Positions 54,395 through 64,000 of a DNA stretch of 64,000 nucleotides are shown piece after piece (position 1 is the stretch's first letter; every line of letters begins with the position of its first letter). Made by a program: the position numbers and the translations under genes. The notes under the pieces were generated by a model. That model was given only the letters and a program-made list of their open reading frames with translations, searched no databases and was not told where the DNA came from. Source of the DNA: Bostrychus sinensis (lineage: Eukaryota > Chordata > Actinopteri > Gobiiformes > Eleotridae); the NCBI GenBank assembly GCA_020698575.1, contig CM036254.1, forward strand, positions 34,593,393 to 34,657,392, given 5' to 3'.

Positions 54395-54419
54395 TTTTTT
54401 TTTTTTTTTTTTTTTTTTT
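54395..54419. repeat. poly(T) tract (T25)
   Basis: Uninterrupted T-run in otherwise featureless DNA. Confidence 0.85.
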
Positions 54420-55162
54420 CTGTACCACTGACTCTGTAGGCTGTCAGTTTCCTGTATATCTGTCTTTCTGGTTGCTCATTTAATTTTGCTTGTGATGAGT
54501 TGAAAGTTGAATAGTTTGACAATTAAGACAAACCTTTAAGAGTGTAACCTTTAAAAGCCTAACCAGGGACAGGGGCTGCAAATTATCCTGTGGCTACAAG
54601 CCTTAAGTACATTAGTTACCTATTTGTGGTAATGTTTGAATGTACTGTCCCTGTCAAATAAATAAGCAAAAAACCTTTTTTTTGTCTCATTGTCGTGTTC
54701 TGAGGCCTTGAGAATGTTTGTTTGCCAGACATTACATGTCTGCTGCTTTTCTCAAGGCGAGACCCTGCAGGTGCAGGGATAGATAAAAAAACAAAAAAAA
54801 CAAAAGCACTAACAGATATCAATGTGAAACTCTCCATGTAGATTACTGATATAAACACAGGGAGAAAAAGTATCACAAGCTTTGAGTCATTTCATGCTTT
54901 CATACGCAAATTAGGCATTATATGCGTACAAATGCGCAAATTTGGATACTTTTCAAAAAACTAAATCTGAAAATTGGACCAAGCCAGATTTAAAATTCTT
55001 CATTCTTTTTGTTGTCATGATCCATAAAAAGGCTTTTACAGAGAGGATTATGGATATCTGATTTTGTCTTTCAGTAAAATAAAAATAATCACAACCACCT
55101 TTATAAAATTAAATGTTGCCTTGTTTTTAGGAGTAAAATGCCCAATAAATCAGGCCATGAAT

Positions 55163-55276
55163 TACATATTAACAAATCCTTCTGTAAAAGTCTTCAGTAT
55201 ATAGTTCAGTACAAGACTGAAAATTGTGGTGCTTGTAGAAGCTACTGAAGTGGAGATTTCTGACTCAGAGTAGTAA

Positions 55277-55309
<33 letters not shown>

Positions 55310-55535
55310 CAGTAGTAATAGGTGCTACTGAAGTGGAGATATCTGATTCAGAGTGTGAGGAAAAGTCATTTTGAGAAAACAGCCTAGAAAATAATATTAC
55401 CAACATAAATCACAAAAGTAACTAAATGTATTAAACTAAACACCTTAACATTTGATTTTGACATTTGTTTTATTTAAATCTTAAAGCCACAGAAACAAAC
55501 TGTCCCATGACCTCAAATTTCCATTGCCTGTAGTG
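55163..55535 (+). repeat. duplicated block D, copy 2 (empty site)
   Basis: Uninterrupted version of block D. It lacks the Harbinger-like insertion and has the intact AAAGTAACTAAATGTATT at the insertion point. Its internal TAG microsatellite is longer than in copy 1. Block D may itself be an unclassified repeat rather than a segmental duplicate. Confidence 0.85.
55271..55320 (+). repeat. (TAG)n microsatellite
   Basis: About 15 TAG-type triplets with single changes (TAA, CAG). The matching place in copy 1 (50264-50290) has about 8. Confidence 0.9.
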
Positions 55536-55539
55536 TGTC

Positions 55540-56320
55540 TCCTCCAAAAAATCAGCTACTACTTGGCAGTAGCATTATCTTGGTTTGCCATCCTTCACTT
55601 AATTATGAATCTGTGCTGTTGCCATAGCTCGTATTAGCATAGATTACTACAGCAGAGTGACACATGTGAAGTGATGAGTCTGGACAGAACATAATACATC
55701 ACATTATCATAAGCTTATTGAAATACTATCACTACAACAAACGCTGTAAAAGCCTGCTCGGTGTTAGAAGCCATTTCCTGTCTTCTGAAGTCGAGGCAGC
55801 TTGCAATACACTCCCTGTCGACGTTAATGAGCCTAAGTCCAGGATCCAGGATAATCTCATACATTTAGATGGCCCTGCTGATGGAACGGGAGAGTGGAGG
55901 ACAGAGTGCAGGAGCAGGTATACTGTATGTGGAGAGGTACGTGCGGTATTTCCAATGAATAGGCAATGACAGTCAGTGTGAAATGTACAGGAGATGGTAC
56001 TTTCCACCTGAGTGCAGAAACACACATGGACAAGTCAGGTGTGGATTCTATAAAGCAGAACACTGAAATGTCACAGAGTCTGGTAGAAGGATTAGAAGGG
56101 CTGTACAATTTAGATTTCAACAACTATTTTGTAAAGCAAAATGTGTTAAATGATACACTAAATGTGTGTTGCTTTTTACTGGGTTAATGGGGGTATTTCA
56201 TGAAGTAAGCTAACTCAAAAAGCTAGACTTAATTGACAAGTTGAGTTTATTTTATCCTCTTTTGTGTTTCATGTTACAGGCTAATCGTGAGCTAGGCTGA
56301 ATCAACATGGAAAGTTTTGT
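55540..56320. other. non-coding stretch, nothing recognised
   Basis: Overlapping open frames on both strands at 55718-56190 give no recognisable domain. No repeat pair found. Confidence 0.35.
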
Positions 56321-56321
56321 A

Positions 56322-56937
56322 CACTGCAAAAATAGCTATATCTACATTAGTTAAAATGACTTGAATATAGATGTGGGGCGATGGTGGCGCAGTGGGTTAA
56401 GCATTCGCCCAGCAACTGGAGGGTAGCTGGCATACTGTCGTTGTGTCCCTGGGCAAGACACTTCACCCACCTGTGTTTGGTGGTGGTCGGAGGGGCCGTT
56501 GGCACAGATTGGCAGCCACGCTTCCGTCAGTCTGCCCCCTGGCAGCTGTGGCTACAGAAGTAGCTCACCACCAGTGAATGAATAAAAGATCAAAAATTGT
56601 AAAGCGACGTTGAGTTGTGTGAAAAGCGCTATATAAAATTGATGTATTATTATTAATCTTGATTTGAGTAATTGTCATTAGATTGGATTTATTTACTTAT
56701 TAGGTTACTTACTTTAACTTTACTTTTGGCCTGTTTCAAGTTATTTTAACTTATTTCAAGCTAAATTATCTGTGTCCATGGGGTAAGTGGAATTTTCTTG
56801 AAACAAGTCAAATATTCTGGCTTTATAAGTAAATAAATCCAATCTACTGAAAATATCTTGAATCAATATTAACCATCTGAATTTAAGTCATTTTAACTAA
56901 TGTAGATATTGATTTTCTTTTTTTTTTTTTTACAGTA
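56322..56937. mobile_element. palindromic MITE (CACTGCAAAAA / TTTTTTACAGTA)
   Basis: Left end CACTGCAAAAATAGC with TA before it; right end TTTTTACAGTA followed by TA. Arms match as inverted repeats: TATCTACATTAGTTAAAATG ACTT, then ATAGATG or TCAGATG, then TAAT.TTGATT, then AGATTGGATTTATTTACTTA. A SINE interrupts the left arm at 56375-56655. Non-coding. Same end type as the 47-kb MITE. Confidence 0.75.
56375..56655 (+). mobile_element. tRNA-derived SINE inserted in MITE arm
   Basis: Head GGGCGATGGTGGCGCAGTGG GTTAAGC with a decayed B-box region. Body GTTGTGTCCCTGGGCAAGAC ACTTCACCC, GTGGTCGGAGGGGCCGTTGG, GTCAGTCTGCCCCCTGGCAG. Tail GAAAAGCGCTATATAAAATT GATG then (ATT)n. The MITE's right arm shows the uninterrupted sequence (AGATGGTTAATATTGATT) at the insertion point. 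Confidence 0.8.
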
Positions 56938-56954
56938 TAGTAAGTCACAGTCCA

Positions 56955-57138
56955 GAGCTGGCACAGTGGCAGAGTGGTTAGTGTTCTCGAATGGGAGAGT
57001 CAATGTTTGTCACCATATAACAAGTTGGCCCAGGTCCAGGGTGTAACCCGCCTAAAGCCCAAAGTTACTGGGACAGGCTCCAGTGACCCGCGACCCTTAA
57101 CAGGAATAAGCGGAAGAAGATGAATGAATGAATGATTT
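56955..57138 (+). mobile_element. SINE-like repeat body type 1, internally deleted
   Basis: Head AGCTGGCACAGTGGCAGAGT GGTTAG, then a jump to GTCCAGGGTGTAACCCGCCT, GGGACAGGCTCCAGTGACCC GCGACCC, TAACAGGAATAAGCGGAAGA and the tail GATGAATGAATGAATG. The only plus-strand type 1 copy; it shows head and tail in one unit. Confidence 0.75.
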
Positions 57139-57331
57139 CTTATATACACCACCATCCTAATCAAGGGTGTTATAATTGAAGCCATATTGTACTGCCAAGC
57201 TGTCTCGTTGTTTTGGTTGGACAGGCTTTGGAGAATTTCACACATCTGAATTTTGTCATATTTCATTTTAATTCTTAACATATAACTCCTTTTTTTCCAT
57301 TGTCCACCTGTCCAAAAGCACTCACATTGTA

Positions 57332-57470
57332 ACTCCTGTCTTCGTCTTCAGCTCGTTAAAATGTCCCTGCTCTTATCTCCTCATTAACTGTGTCCTTTAA
57401 TATGTGATCAGAGCTGGCAGTCTGATGGAGTTAGATAATGACCACTGCCCTGAACTGATGGACACACATC
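57332..57470 (+). repeat. duplicated non-coding module C, copy 2
   Basis: TCCTGTCTTCGTCTTCAGCT, TCTCCTCATTAACTGTGTCC, ATGTGATCAGAGCTGGCAGT, TGATGGAGTTAGATAATGAC CACTG, CTGAACTGATGGACACA. 4.4 kb downstream of copy 1. Confidence 0.75.
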
Positions 57471-57479
57471 TGCAGTTCT

Positions 57480-58085
57480 CTGGAAAGCTGCATAGTTACC
57501 GTAGACTGTAGCTCTGTGTAGCACCCAGTTTGATAGCTTCTTCTTTAGAGTCATGTTCTGCCTAATGTAGTGGGAGGGGCACGGGGACAAAATCACAAAG
57601 TCTGAACTTGACTCCTGGAGCTGATAACCATCGTAATTTGAGATGGAGTGCAGTATCTCGATGCTGGAGGAGGCTAATGTAAAAGATGTGCGATGATAAA
57701 CACGCTGCTGCATGATTAAACGAGTGGTGTGTCTGAGGAGAGAGCTGCTTGACCTGAATGTGCGCTCGTCGTCCAATCAGCTGCGATGTGCTTCTGTCTC
57801 TCGGAATCAAAAGACCTAATGATCCGCATTTCCATATCTGACATACACAAGTCAATAGATTCAGACTGAAGTTTTCAAAAGGAGCTCTGGCATCTTGGCA
57901 CTTTGTAAAAGAACTTTATGTCTACTAACATTATGTAATATCAATGTTCTTTGAGCTTTTATCATTACAAAGTCAGATGCTATGCTAATATGGGACTCTT
58001 AAATACCTTTTGATAATGAAAATCTCTCTTTAAGCTGAAGGTTCCTATTTTTTGTGGGTTTGTTTTTAATAATGTGAGTGAAACA
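57480..58085. other. non-coding, complex DNA beside module C
   Basis: Moderately GC-rich to 57840 with two overlapping minus-strand frames (57408-57776, 57562-57855) lacking domains, then AT-rich. It may be part of the same regulatory-type island as module C. Confidence 0.3.
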
Positions 58086-58087
58086 TA

Positions 58088-58320
58088 CAGTGGTTCTCAT
58101 ACTTTTGACACCAGGCACAGACTTGTAAAATATTTGGCTTTCAAAGTGCCAGCAGGACAAAAAACAGAACTAAAACTGGACTAAAGCTTAGAGACTAAAC
58201 CAGCACTAAACCATGTCAAAGCCAAGATTCATCTGGAACTAAAACAGGACTAAACCAACTCATAACCCTCATAACCAGGACTAATCTAGGGCTAAACAAG
58301 ATCTAAAACTAAGACCAAGA
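58088..58320 (-). mobile_element. hAT-like element end with CCAGGACTAAA minisatellite
   Basis: CAGTGGTTCTCATACTTTTG ACACCAGGCAC, then AAATATTTGGCTTTC (reverse complement of the word at 35.6 and 23.8 kb), then AGGACTAAACCA, CAGGACTAATCTAGGGCTAA. The second terminal repeat is missing. Confidence 0.6.
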
Positions 58321-58729
58321 AGTGGTATACAAATTTAACCCCCACCCAGAGTTGTAATTATGACACAAATACACTATATTTACACTCTCTAACAAAATTT
58401 GTTTCATTGCTCCTGAAAAGTTAAGTGTCCCCATCACAAAACATCATAAAAAAGTATACCATCACAATTTTTTACCTTTTTTTTTTTTTGCATAAATCTT
58501 TTAATCAACTTCTGCCCTGACCAAATATTCCAAATATATCCCAAATATTTAATCATTTTCAGAATTTGAACCCTTTTTATGCCAGTGTATGTAAAAGCAT
58601 CTCAATTCTTTTGAAAAAAACACGCAAAAATGAAATATTTTCAATATTCTCAAAGCAAAGTTTGTTTAAGGCCAGTTACAATTCTGAAAATAATAATATA
58701 TCTTTGGTACTTATGATCAGGGCACAAGT

Positions 58730-60055
58730 TGATTAAGTTCCTTTTCACACCTAATAGTCCGGTAGACTCGGTTCGATTGGGGACTAAAGTTGCAACATGG
58801 AGTTTTCAGCTGGTGCAGTTCGCTTTCACACTGCACTTTGGCAAACGAACCAAACCTTCTGAAGAGGGTATTTGCCCCCTCACCTGTGGTGGTGCTGCAT
58901 CAAGAATTACTGAAGGAGAAGACAGGTGAGAGAGTGAAGAGTAAACCCTGCTCATGGATTGGTCAGTGAAGAGCAGCTACCTCCGTCACATGATGTAAAC
59001 AAAAGAGCAGCTTCAGATTTAAGCAGCTTCCTTATTTTGGGTCGCTGTTTGGTCTTTGTGTTTACATCTGCTGTCAAACTTCACTTCAACTGAGCTGAGA
59101 CCCACCTTTTCAGATGGACCAGAGTTCACTTTTTTGGTCCAAAGTAGACAAAATTTGCAGGTATGAATTTTTTTATTTTTTTATTTTTTTGACGGGGACA
59201 CTTCGTCACTTTAACAAGAGCAACATGGCTTTTTTAAGTTGAGGCATTGAACCATAACCATTGAATCTTAGGGTCTAGTCACACCAGGTCTGTTGGTCTG
59301 CTTCTTTTTCCTTTGGTTTGGATCGAATTCTCATTGCACGTTTTGCAAGTGGACTAAATTTGTAAACAGAAGCATGTGTGTGATGATCGTTGCACCCATT
59401 GGCCAGAAATGATGCGGGCGGGGCAACGCAAAGACACGGAACCTGAGGAAAACAATCATTAGGACTTGCATGCTGCACTTGTTACCGGGGTATTTATTCT
59501 GTTTTTACAGCTACAAATCTATGAAAAACATTTTCAGTGTCAAAAGCAGCTAATATGAAGTCAGTTTCATCACGGCAAAGGCATGGTACAAGCTGGCGGC
59601 AGGTGAGAAGATGCTCTCTGTGCGCCACCCACAGCAGTGGTGCTAAGCAGAAAACGACAGAACAGGTAGGCTACAAGTGCAGATATCAAAGATGCACTGT
59701 AGCCACATTGTTCCAAGTTTGTCCACGGCTCATGGCTTTTTATGCGACTTCCACAGCTGTTTTATTTTCCTTAATGCCCGGCTACGGTGGCTCATTACTC
59801 CAAAAAGGCTGGTGACGTTTGTAATTGGACCAGATCAGGGCCGGTTCATATTCACACTGTAAACAAACCGTACCAGAGTTTGTTTGGAAGTGGACCGAGA
59901 TCACCTCTTCAGACAGGTCTTGGTCCGCTTGTTTGGTCTGGACCTGAGTTTGCATGAGTGTATTCACCCCTGCAAACTTGGTCCGGACTAACGTGGGAAA
60001 CGAACTCTGGTCTGTTTTAACTGGACCAAACAAGGCAGGTGTGAATACTCCCTTA
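58730..60055. mobile_element. 1.3-kb DNA transposon with TTCACACCT ends
   Basis: Left part: CTTTTCACACCTAATAGTCC GG, TCGGTTCGATTGGGGACTAA AG, TTTTCAGCTGGTGCAGTTCG. Right part: TTGGTCCGCTTGTTTGGTCT GGACC, AACTTGGTCCGGACTAACG, ACTGGACCAAACAAGGCAGG TGTGAATA. Outer TTCACACCT and (inverted) AGGTGTGAA close it. Imperfect TTGGTCC/GGACCAA palindromes fill both ends. This is a well-populated teleost repeat type. Open frames at 59275-59862 are short and unlike a known transposase. Superfamily not assigned. Confidence 0.6.
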
Positions 60056-60059
60056 ATAT

Positions 60060-60980
60060 AGCAATACAAGCACGTTCTTTGTAATATAGCTTGATAAAAT
60101 GGCTGCCCTGATAATTAGACTCAATCACATCTGCTATGTAATCCAGACTGCATCTACCTCTCCCCACACCCGGCCTTGTTTTGTTTTTTGTTTTTTTTGC
60201 AGTGGTCTGGTCTTTTCTATGCAGAGCTGGCACAACTGTCTGCAGTGATATTAGCAATGGCACAGAGCTCTCGGTGTGAGCGGCTGCGGAGAGCGCTCAC
60301 ATCCACATTAGGCTGAGGCAGTTTGTGATCAGAATCTCACTTTCAGAATGGAGCCCAGGGACACAAAGCCAATCCGCCACTATCACCAGAGTAATGAATT
60401 TCTCCAGTATTCTTCCCCCAGACGGCAAGGGCGGGCATGCAAGACTGACGCTCACTGCTATTTATTTGGCCGGTGTCCTGTGAATAAGCGTTTTGGGTCA
60501 ATCTGACGGACACAGGCGCAGATTAGCAGAGGCGGCAGAGGCCTATCTGTTTAGAGCAGGTGTGCCCCCTCCCGAAAAAAAAAAACAAACAGCCACCAGT
60601 CACTTTCTGAATTTGTATTAAAATGAAATAAACATTCTCGGTTTTCTGATTCTTTGGCGCTGACTGTGGAGTTATCTTGACACAGTGCCATTTGGTTTGT
60701 GCTGCCTGTTGGACGGCGGCACAAACCTGCGTGTGCTGGGCCACGGTGGGATGGGGGGGGTGGACTGCGGGGCCTGCTTGGTTCAGAGAGATTACAGAGG
60801 CCTGCACTGGACCGTGGTTATGTGCCTGACATTATAGAGCACAGTGCAGTGGAGTCAGTTGTTTATCCCTGTTTACTGACTGGCTTAGCTTGTACCAGTG
60901 ATAAATGAGGACTGTACCAAATCAAAACCTCCTTGGATCAATGGAGACCTTAAAACTGTGTCACCTTCCCAGTATTTATA
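60060..60980. other. non-coding; CNE-like patch 60230-60520
   Basis: 60230-60520 is complex and GC-richer (CGGCTGCGGAGAGCGCTCAC, GCCAATCCGCCACTATCACC AGAGTAATGAATTTCTCC). No exon, splice pair or repeat recognised. Confidence 0.3.
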
Positions 60981-60989
60981 ATATCAGAG

Positions 60990-61090
60990 ATTTTGAGAAA
61001 CTGTACTTTACTTGAGTAGTGTTTTTTTTTTTTTTTTTTTTTTTTTGGGGGGGGGGGGTTATCACTTTTACTCCACTGTCATGCCCCCTG
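60990..61090. mobile_element. teleost repeat end (CTTTACTTGAGTA ... TTTTACTCCACT)
   Basis: ACTGTACTTTACTTGAGTAG then a T/G run, then CACTTTTACTCCACTGTCAT G. Related words ACTTTTTACTCCACTACA (61627-61645) and ACTTAAGTAAAAGTATAAAA GTAC (62695-62715) mark the same repeat family, interrupted by other sequence. Confidence 0.5.
61022..61058. repeat. poly(T)25-poly(G)12 junction
   Basis: 25 T followed directly by 12 G. Confidence 0.85.
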
Positions 61091-61646
61091 ATGTGTTTTT
61101 TACTTTGTTTTAGCAGTTGAGTGTAGGCTATGTATTTTTGTAAACAGGAAGTTAGTACCGATGCATCATGGGAATCAGGAAGTACTTTGTCATGTGGTGA
61201 TTAGCTACAGACATGTGTGAGCTCTGCATCATCTGCTTCTAAGGCATCGTCTGTAAGTATTTACCAGTGTGTAACATTAGGGTATTACTTAATTTTGGCT
61301 TTCTGTATCAATATTGAGATGTTTAAAATGCTAATTAGTTTGTGCTGGGCTAAGTTAGCTTTATGCTAATGGCTACTATTGCTAACTAGCTTTTCTGTGT
61401 TTTATCATATAAGCTGCAGAGCTAAGATAGCTAAGCTACATTGTTCAGATGCTTTTCGGGTTTGGTGAATAATAATATGGGCGTTTTTTGTACTGTGTTA
61501 CAGTTTTACAAGATTCTCAGTAAACTTCATGGAAGTAAATCTGCTGTGTCCTGGAGTTTCTTGGGAGTGTTTAAGCTGAACGGAACATAGTCCTTTGCAT
61601 CCACTACATTTGAAAGATAAATATAATACTTTTTACTCCACTACAG

Positions 61647-61805
61647 CAGTGTTTCCCATCCAGGGGTATGGGGACCCTTAGGGGTACACACAGGCATTAC
61701 AGGGGGTACTTGGAATTATTGCATCATTTGATAAGAAAATATTTCATACTAAACTATTGAAACTTGTGAAAGACAGTCTCAAGTGTCTCACTGATGACTG
61801 ATTAA
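61647..61805 (-). mobile_element. TACCCCTGG hAT-like family, inverted truncated copy
   Basis: CAGTGTTTCCCATCCAGGGG TATGGGGACCCTTAGGGGTA, GGGGGTACTTGGAATTATTG, GATAAGAAAATA, AAACTATTGAAACTTGTGAA AGACA agree with the reverse complement of 44390-44544. It is inserted directly after ACTCCACTACAG. Confidence 0.7.
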
Positions 61806-61899
61806 AACTTTTTGGTTAAAAGGAGGTGACTACTAGAAATATCATTTGAATAGGCCTGTTATAAAGGAAAGGAGAGTTATGCTATCTTTAATTTCTGTT

Positions 61900-62010
61900 T
61901 GTATAGTCCTGATTTACCTTGGATTCTTCTCAATTTAGACTTGGGTTAGACCTGCTTTAGTCCTGGTTTACACAGTTTCAACTTTAGGCCCTGTTTTTTC
62001 CATTAAAGGA
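61900..62010 (+). repeat. TAGTCCTGGTTTA minisatellite block
   Basis: GTATAGTCCTGATTTACCTT, GACTTGGGTTAGACCTGC, TTTAGTCCTGGTTTACACAG. Fifth locus of this unit. A hAT-like end GTGAGAACCACTG (62868-62880) lies 0.9 kb downstream and may be its partner end. Confidence 0.5.
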
Positions 62011-62499
62011 TATACACTGAATAAAGTTAATAAAATTTCCCACTTACTGATTTTGCACAAAAATGTCTAGTTATTCCAATTCTAAGGTGGAGATACTATA
62101 GGATTAGACTAAAGTGGGTTTGATGTTTCATCTTTAGAGGTAATAATTAGGAAGGTATAAAAATAGCCTATTTTTTATCATTCAGGAGCCCAAGGACGGT
62201 CATTTATCTGTACAATAGTGAAGAAACTGTTTCAGTGATGGAAGAGAGGTAATACCATAAATTGTAGCCAGCCTAAAATATTATTTGCCATCAAAAATGC
62301 ACCAGAATACAGGAATGTGTATCATATTTTGTTCAGATTTTCCTGGGGAAGGACTCCCAGATGCCCCTGTCTTATATTGTCCAACATATTCATCTGTCTG
62401 TTATGTGTACAAGGCCACAATTCAGGATACAAGGCAAAAGGAGAGCTTGTATTAATGCTTTGTACAATTTTATCAAATAAACAATTATAAAATAAAAAA

Positions 62500-62580
62500 T
62501 TACTAAATTTGAGCCTATATAGGGCTTCAGGTTTCCCTCTTGCCTAGGGCCCTATAGTGTCTACAGACGGCTCTGATTGC
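62500..62580. mobile_element. hAT-like end fragment (CCTAGGGCCC...GGCTCTG)
   Basis: TTGCCTAGGGCCCTATAGTG TCTACAGACGGCTCTGATTG. GCCTAGGGCCC followed by ACCGGCNCTG-type closure is a common hAT-like end; compare GCCTATAGGAAGGGCCATC at 12835-12855. Confidence 0.4.
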
Positions 62581-62594
62581 TTCTCAAACTATAG

Positions 62595-62720
62595 ATGGTG
62601 GAGGAAGTACTGAATTTCATTATTTAATAAAAGTACAGATAAAGGAGTAAAGATTTACTCAAATAAAAGAAAATTTGTCACATTGAAATTTCTACTTAAG
62701 TAAAAGTATAAAAGTACACA
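62595..62720 (-). mobile_element. teleost repeat fragment (GGTGGAGGAAGTACTGAAT)
   Basis: GATGGTGGAGGAAGTACTGA, AAAAGTACAGATAAAGGAGT AAA, ACTTAAGTAAAAGTATAAAA GTAC. Typical wording of a widespread fish repeat that starts GGTGGAAGAAGTATTCAGAT. Confidence 0.5.
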
Positions 62721-62879
62721 CTAATAAATGTACATCCAAGAGGATTTGCAAGGAATTTTGCTGAAATGTAAGTAGTTAGAGTGTGTAAGTGACATAATTT
62801 CAGATTTGTGTTTAGATTATTAAAATTTGTGATAAAATACACACCTGAGCCAAATTTCAGACAAAATGTGAGAACCACT

Positions 62880-63870
62880 GCAAACTTATCAAAAAAAAAA
62901 ATTGAAAAGGTCACTGGGGCACAAGGGTTAAGTCTTATTTTCCCTTTTTTTTTTTTTTTTTTACTTGTTTAACCACAGTTTCAGCCCTGGTTAAAAGCAA
63001 AGCAAAGCAATGCTTCTTGCTCCAATTTCATTCTTCAAATAAAAAGCCTCTCATTAGGAACCTCTAATTCATATTTGAATAAAGCTCTCCCACATGGCTA
63101 GCCCCAGTGCCTGATCTTCCAACACATTAGAGTCTCTCTTCTCACTCCATCCCTGTCTGTATTGAGCTGCTTGGCCACTGTCTGAGTCCCATTGATCCCA
63201 ATAAAGTGTGGATGGGACTGGATCAGAGCTCTCAAATGGCTCTTCCCTGAAAAAAAACAAAAAAACAAAAACTGTCGATTTCTCCCAGCACACTTGAACT
63301 CACCACAAACAAACCCCAGACACTTTTAGGAGACAGCCACATGGCCTCAGAATCCATGGAGGTGATTAGGTGAATATTTATCGGGGCAGTGACAGTGGAG
63401 TATATAGGTGTGCTGTTATCTTTATTGGATCTTGCTGTGTAGTAATGATATTGTCTCTCCAGTACAGGCTGCTCCAGTCTGACATCGCAGCTAGATCAGG
63501 AAGACAAGAGGACATCATTTGGACATTCAGGACAATACACTTAAAATGGCATAACGGCTGCAGTGGTTAAATAAGATATACTGAAGGCATTATGCTGTTC
63601 CGATGCAAAGTAAATACTGGGCTAGTATCACCATTATTGATACTGACACTTACATAATAGACAGTATATGTGCTTCTGTGTAGGGTCTAGCAGTGTGTCT
63701 TCATGTGCTCTTTCCTTTGTTAAGTGCATGTTAAAAATCAGATTTAAAGCAAAGTTATGCAAAAAAAAATAATAATAATACATATTTTACTAACAAAATC
63801 TGCACAGAAATAAACAAAAATAAATACATGAAATGAATAAGTAAATGAATAACATTCTTCTTTTACAATT
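62880..63870. other. non-coding stretch with A-rich simple repeats
   Basis: T-run at 62947-62961 and (AAT)n near 63768-63781. No exon recognised; the small open frames lack domains. Confidence 0.4.
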
Positions 63871-63879
63871 CACAAAGGT

Positions 63880-64000
63880 TTTGAAGAGAGGGGCCCCTGA
63901 AAAAACCTCTTTACTGGAGGCCCCTCAATATATAATTGAAGAGAATAGACTTATTTTGGGGCCACCTGGCCCGGGACAAGAGGGTTGTCCCCTGGCGGGT
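63880..64000. mobile_element. possible GGGGCCCC-type transposon fragment, cut by window end
   Basis: GAGAGGGGCCCCTGAAAAAA, GGAGGCCCCTCAATATATAA and TTGGGGCCACCTGGCCCGGG ACAAG look like teleost hAT-like elements rich in GGGGCCCC. It runs off the window, so ends cannot be checked. Confidence 0.3.

Overview
The window looks like nuclear DNA of a ray-finned (teleost-type) fish. It is AT-rich and has no bacterial-style gene packing. The evidence is the repeat content: tRNA-derived SINEs ending in CTATATAAA plus (ATT)n, SINE-like repeats with GCGGCACAGTGG-type heads, a short Tc1/mariner derivative, broken LINE reverse-transcriptase tails, and many short hAT-like and PIF/Harbinger-like non-autonomous elements typical of teleost genomes. 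I found no convincing host protein-coding exon, real tRNA, rRNA or snRNA gene. All recognisable coding sequence is transposon wreckage. The window is either a gene desert or the inside of a very large intron.

Layout. 0-10 kb: hAT-like fragments, SINE pieces, a perfect 35-bp palindrome and an inverted minisatellite pair. 10-23 kb: a repeat copy carrying telomere-like hexamers, a Tc1/mariner derivative (14.2-14.7), an element with TATCGATA-rich ends (15.2-15.6), a hAT-like element (18.5-19.0), a Harbinger-like remnant (about 19.9), one arm of a long inverted repeat (20.3-20.9, partner at 53.5-54.2) and a SINE nested in another SINE (22.1-22.6). 23-40 kb: low-repeat DNA with locally duplicated modules that may be regulatory, interleaved with a full SINE (28.4), a LINE 3' end (30.3-31.2) and a hAT-like MITE with target-site duplication (35.4). 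40-47 kb: a dense transposon graveyard (LINE zinc-finger tail, LINE RT tail, three hAT-like families). 47-57 kb: two palindromic MITEs, each with a SINE inserted in its left arm; a duplicated block in which only one copy carries a 662-bp Harbinger-like insertion; and another duplicated module (52.95 and 57.33). 57-64 kb: more DNA transposons, among them a 1.3-kb element at 58.7-60.05.

The most informative observations are historical. Internal paralogues supply empty sites that date insertions, a 19-bp tandem duplication explains the transposase frameshift, and short non-coding modules recur two or three times within tens of kilobases (24.8/27.6; 29.4/36.3/37.5; 52.95/57.33). These recurring modules are the best candidates for something undescribed: either unclassified low-copy repeats or a set of locally duplicated enhancers. 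The sequence alone cannot decide which. All homologies here were judged by eye, and family names are given only where the ends or encoded motifs justify them.
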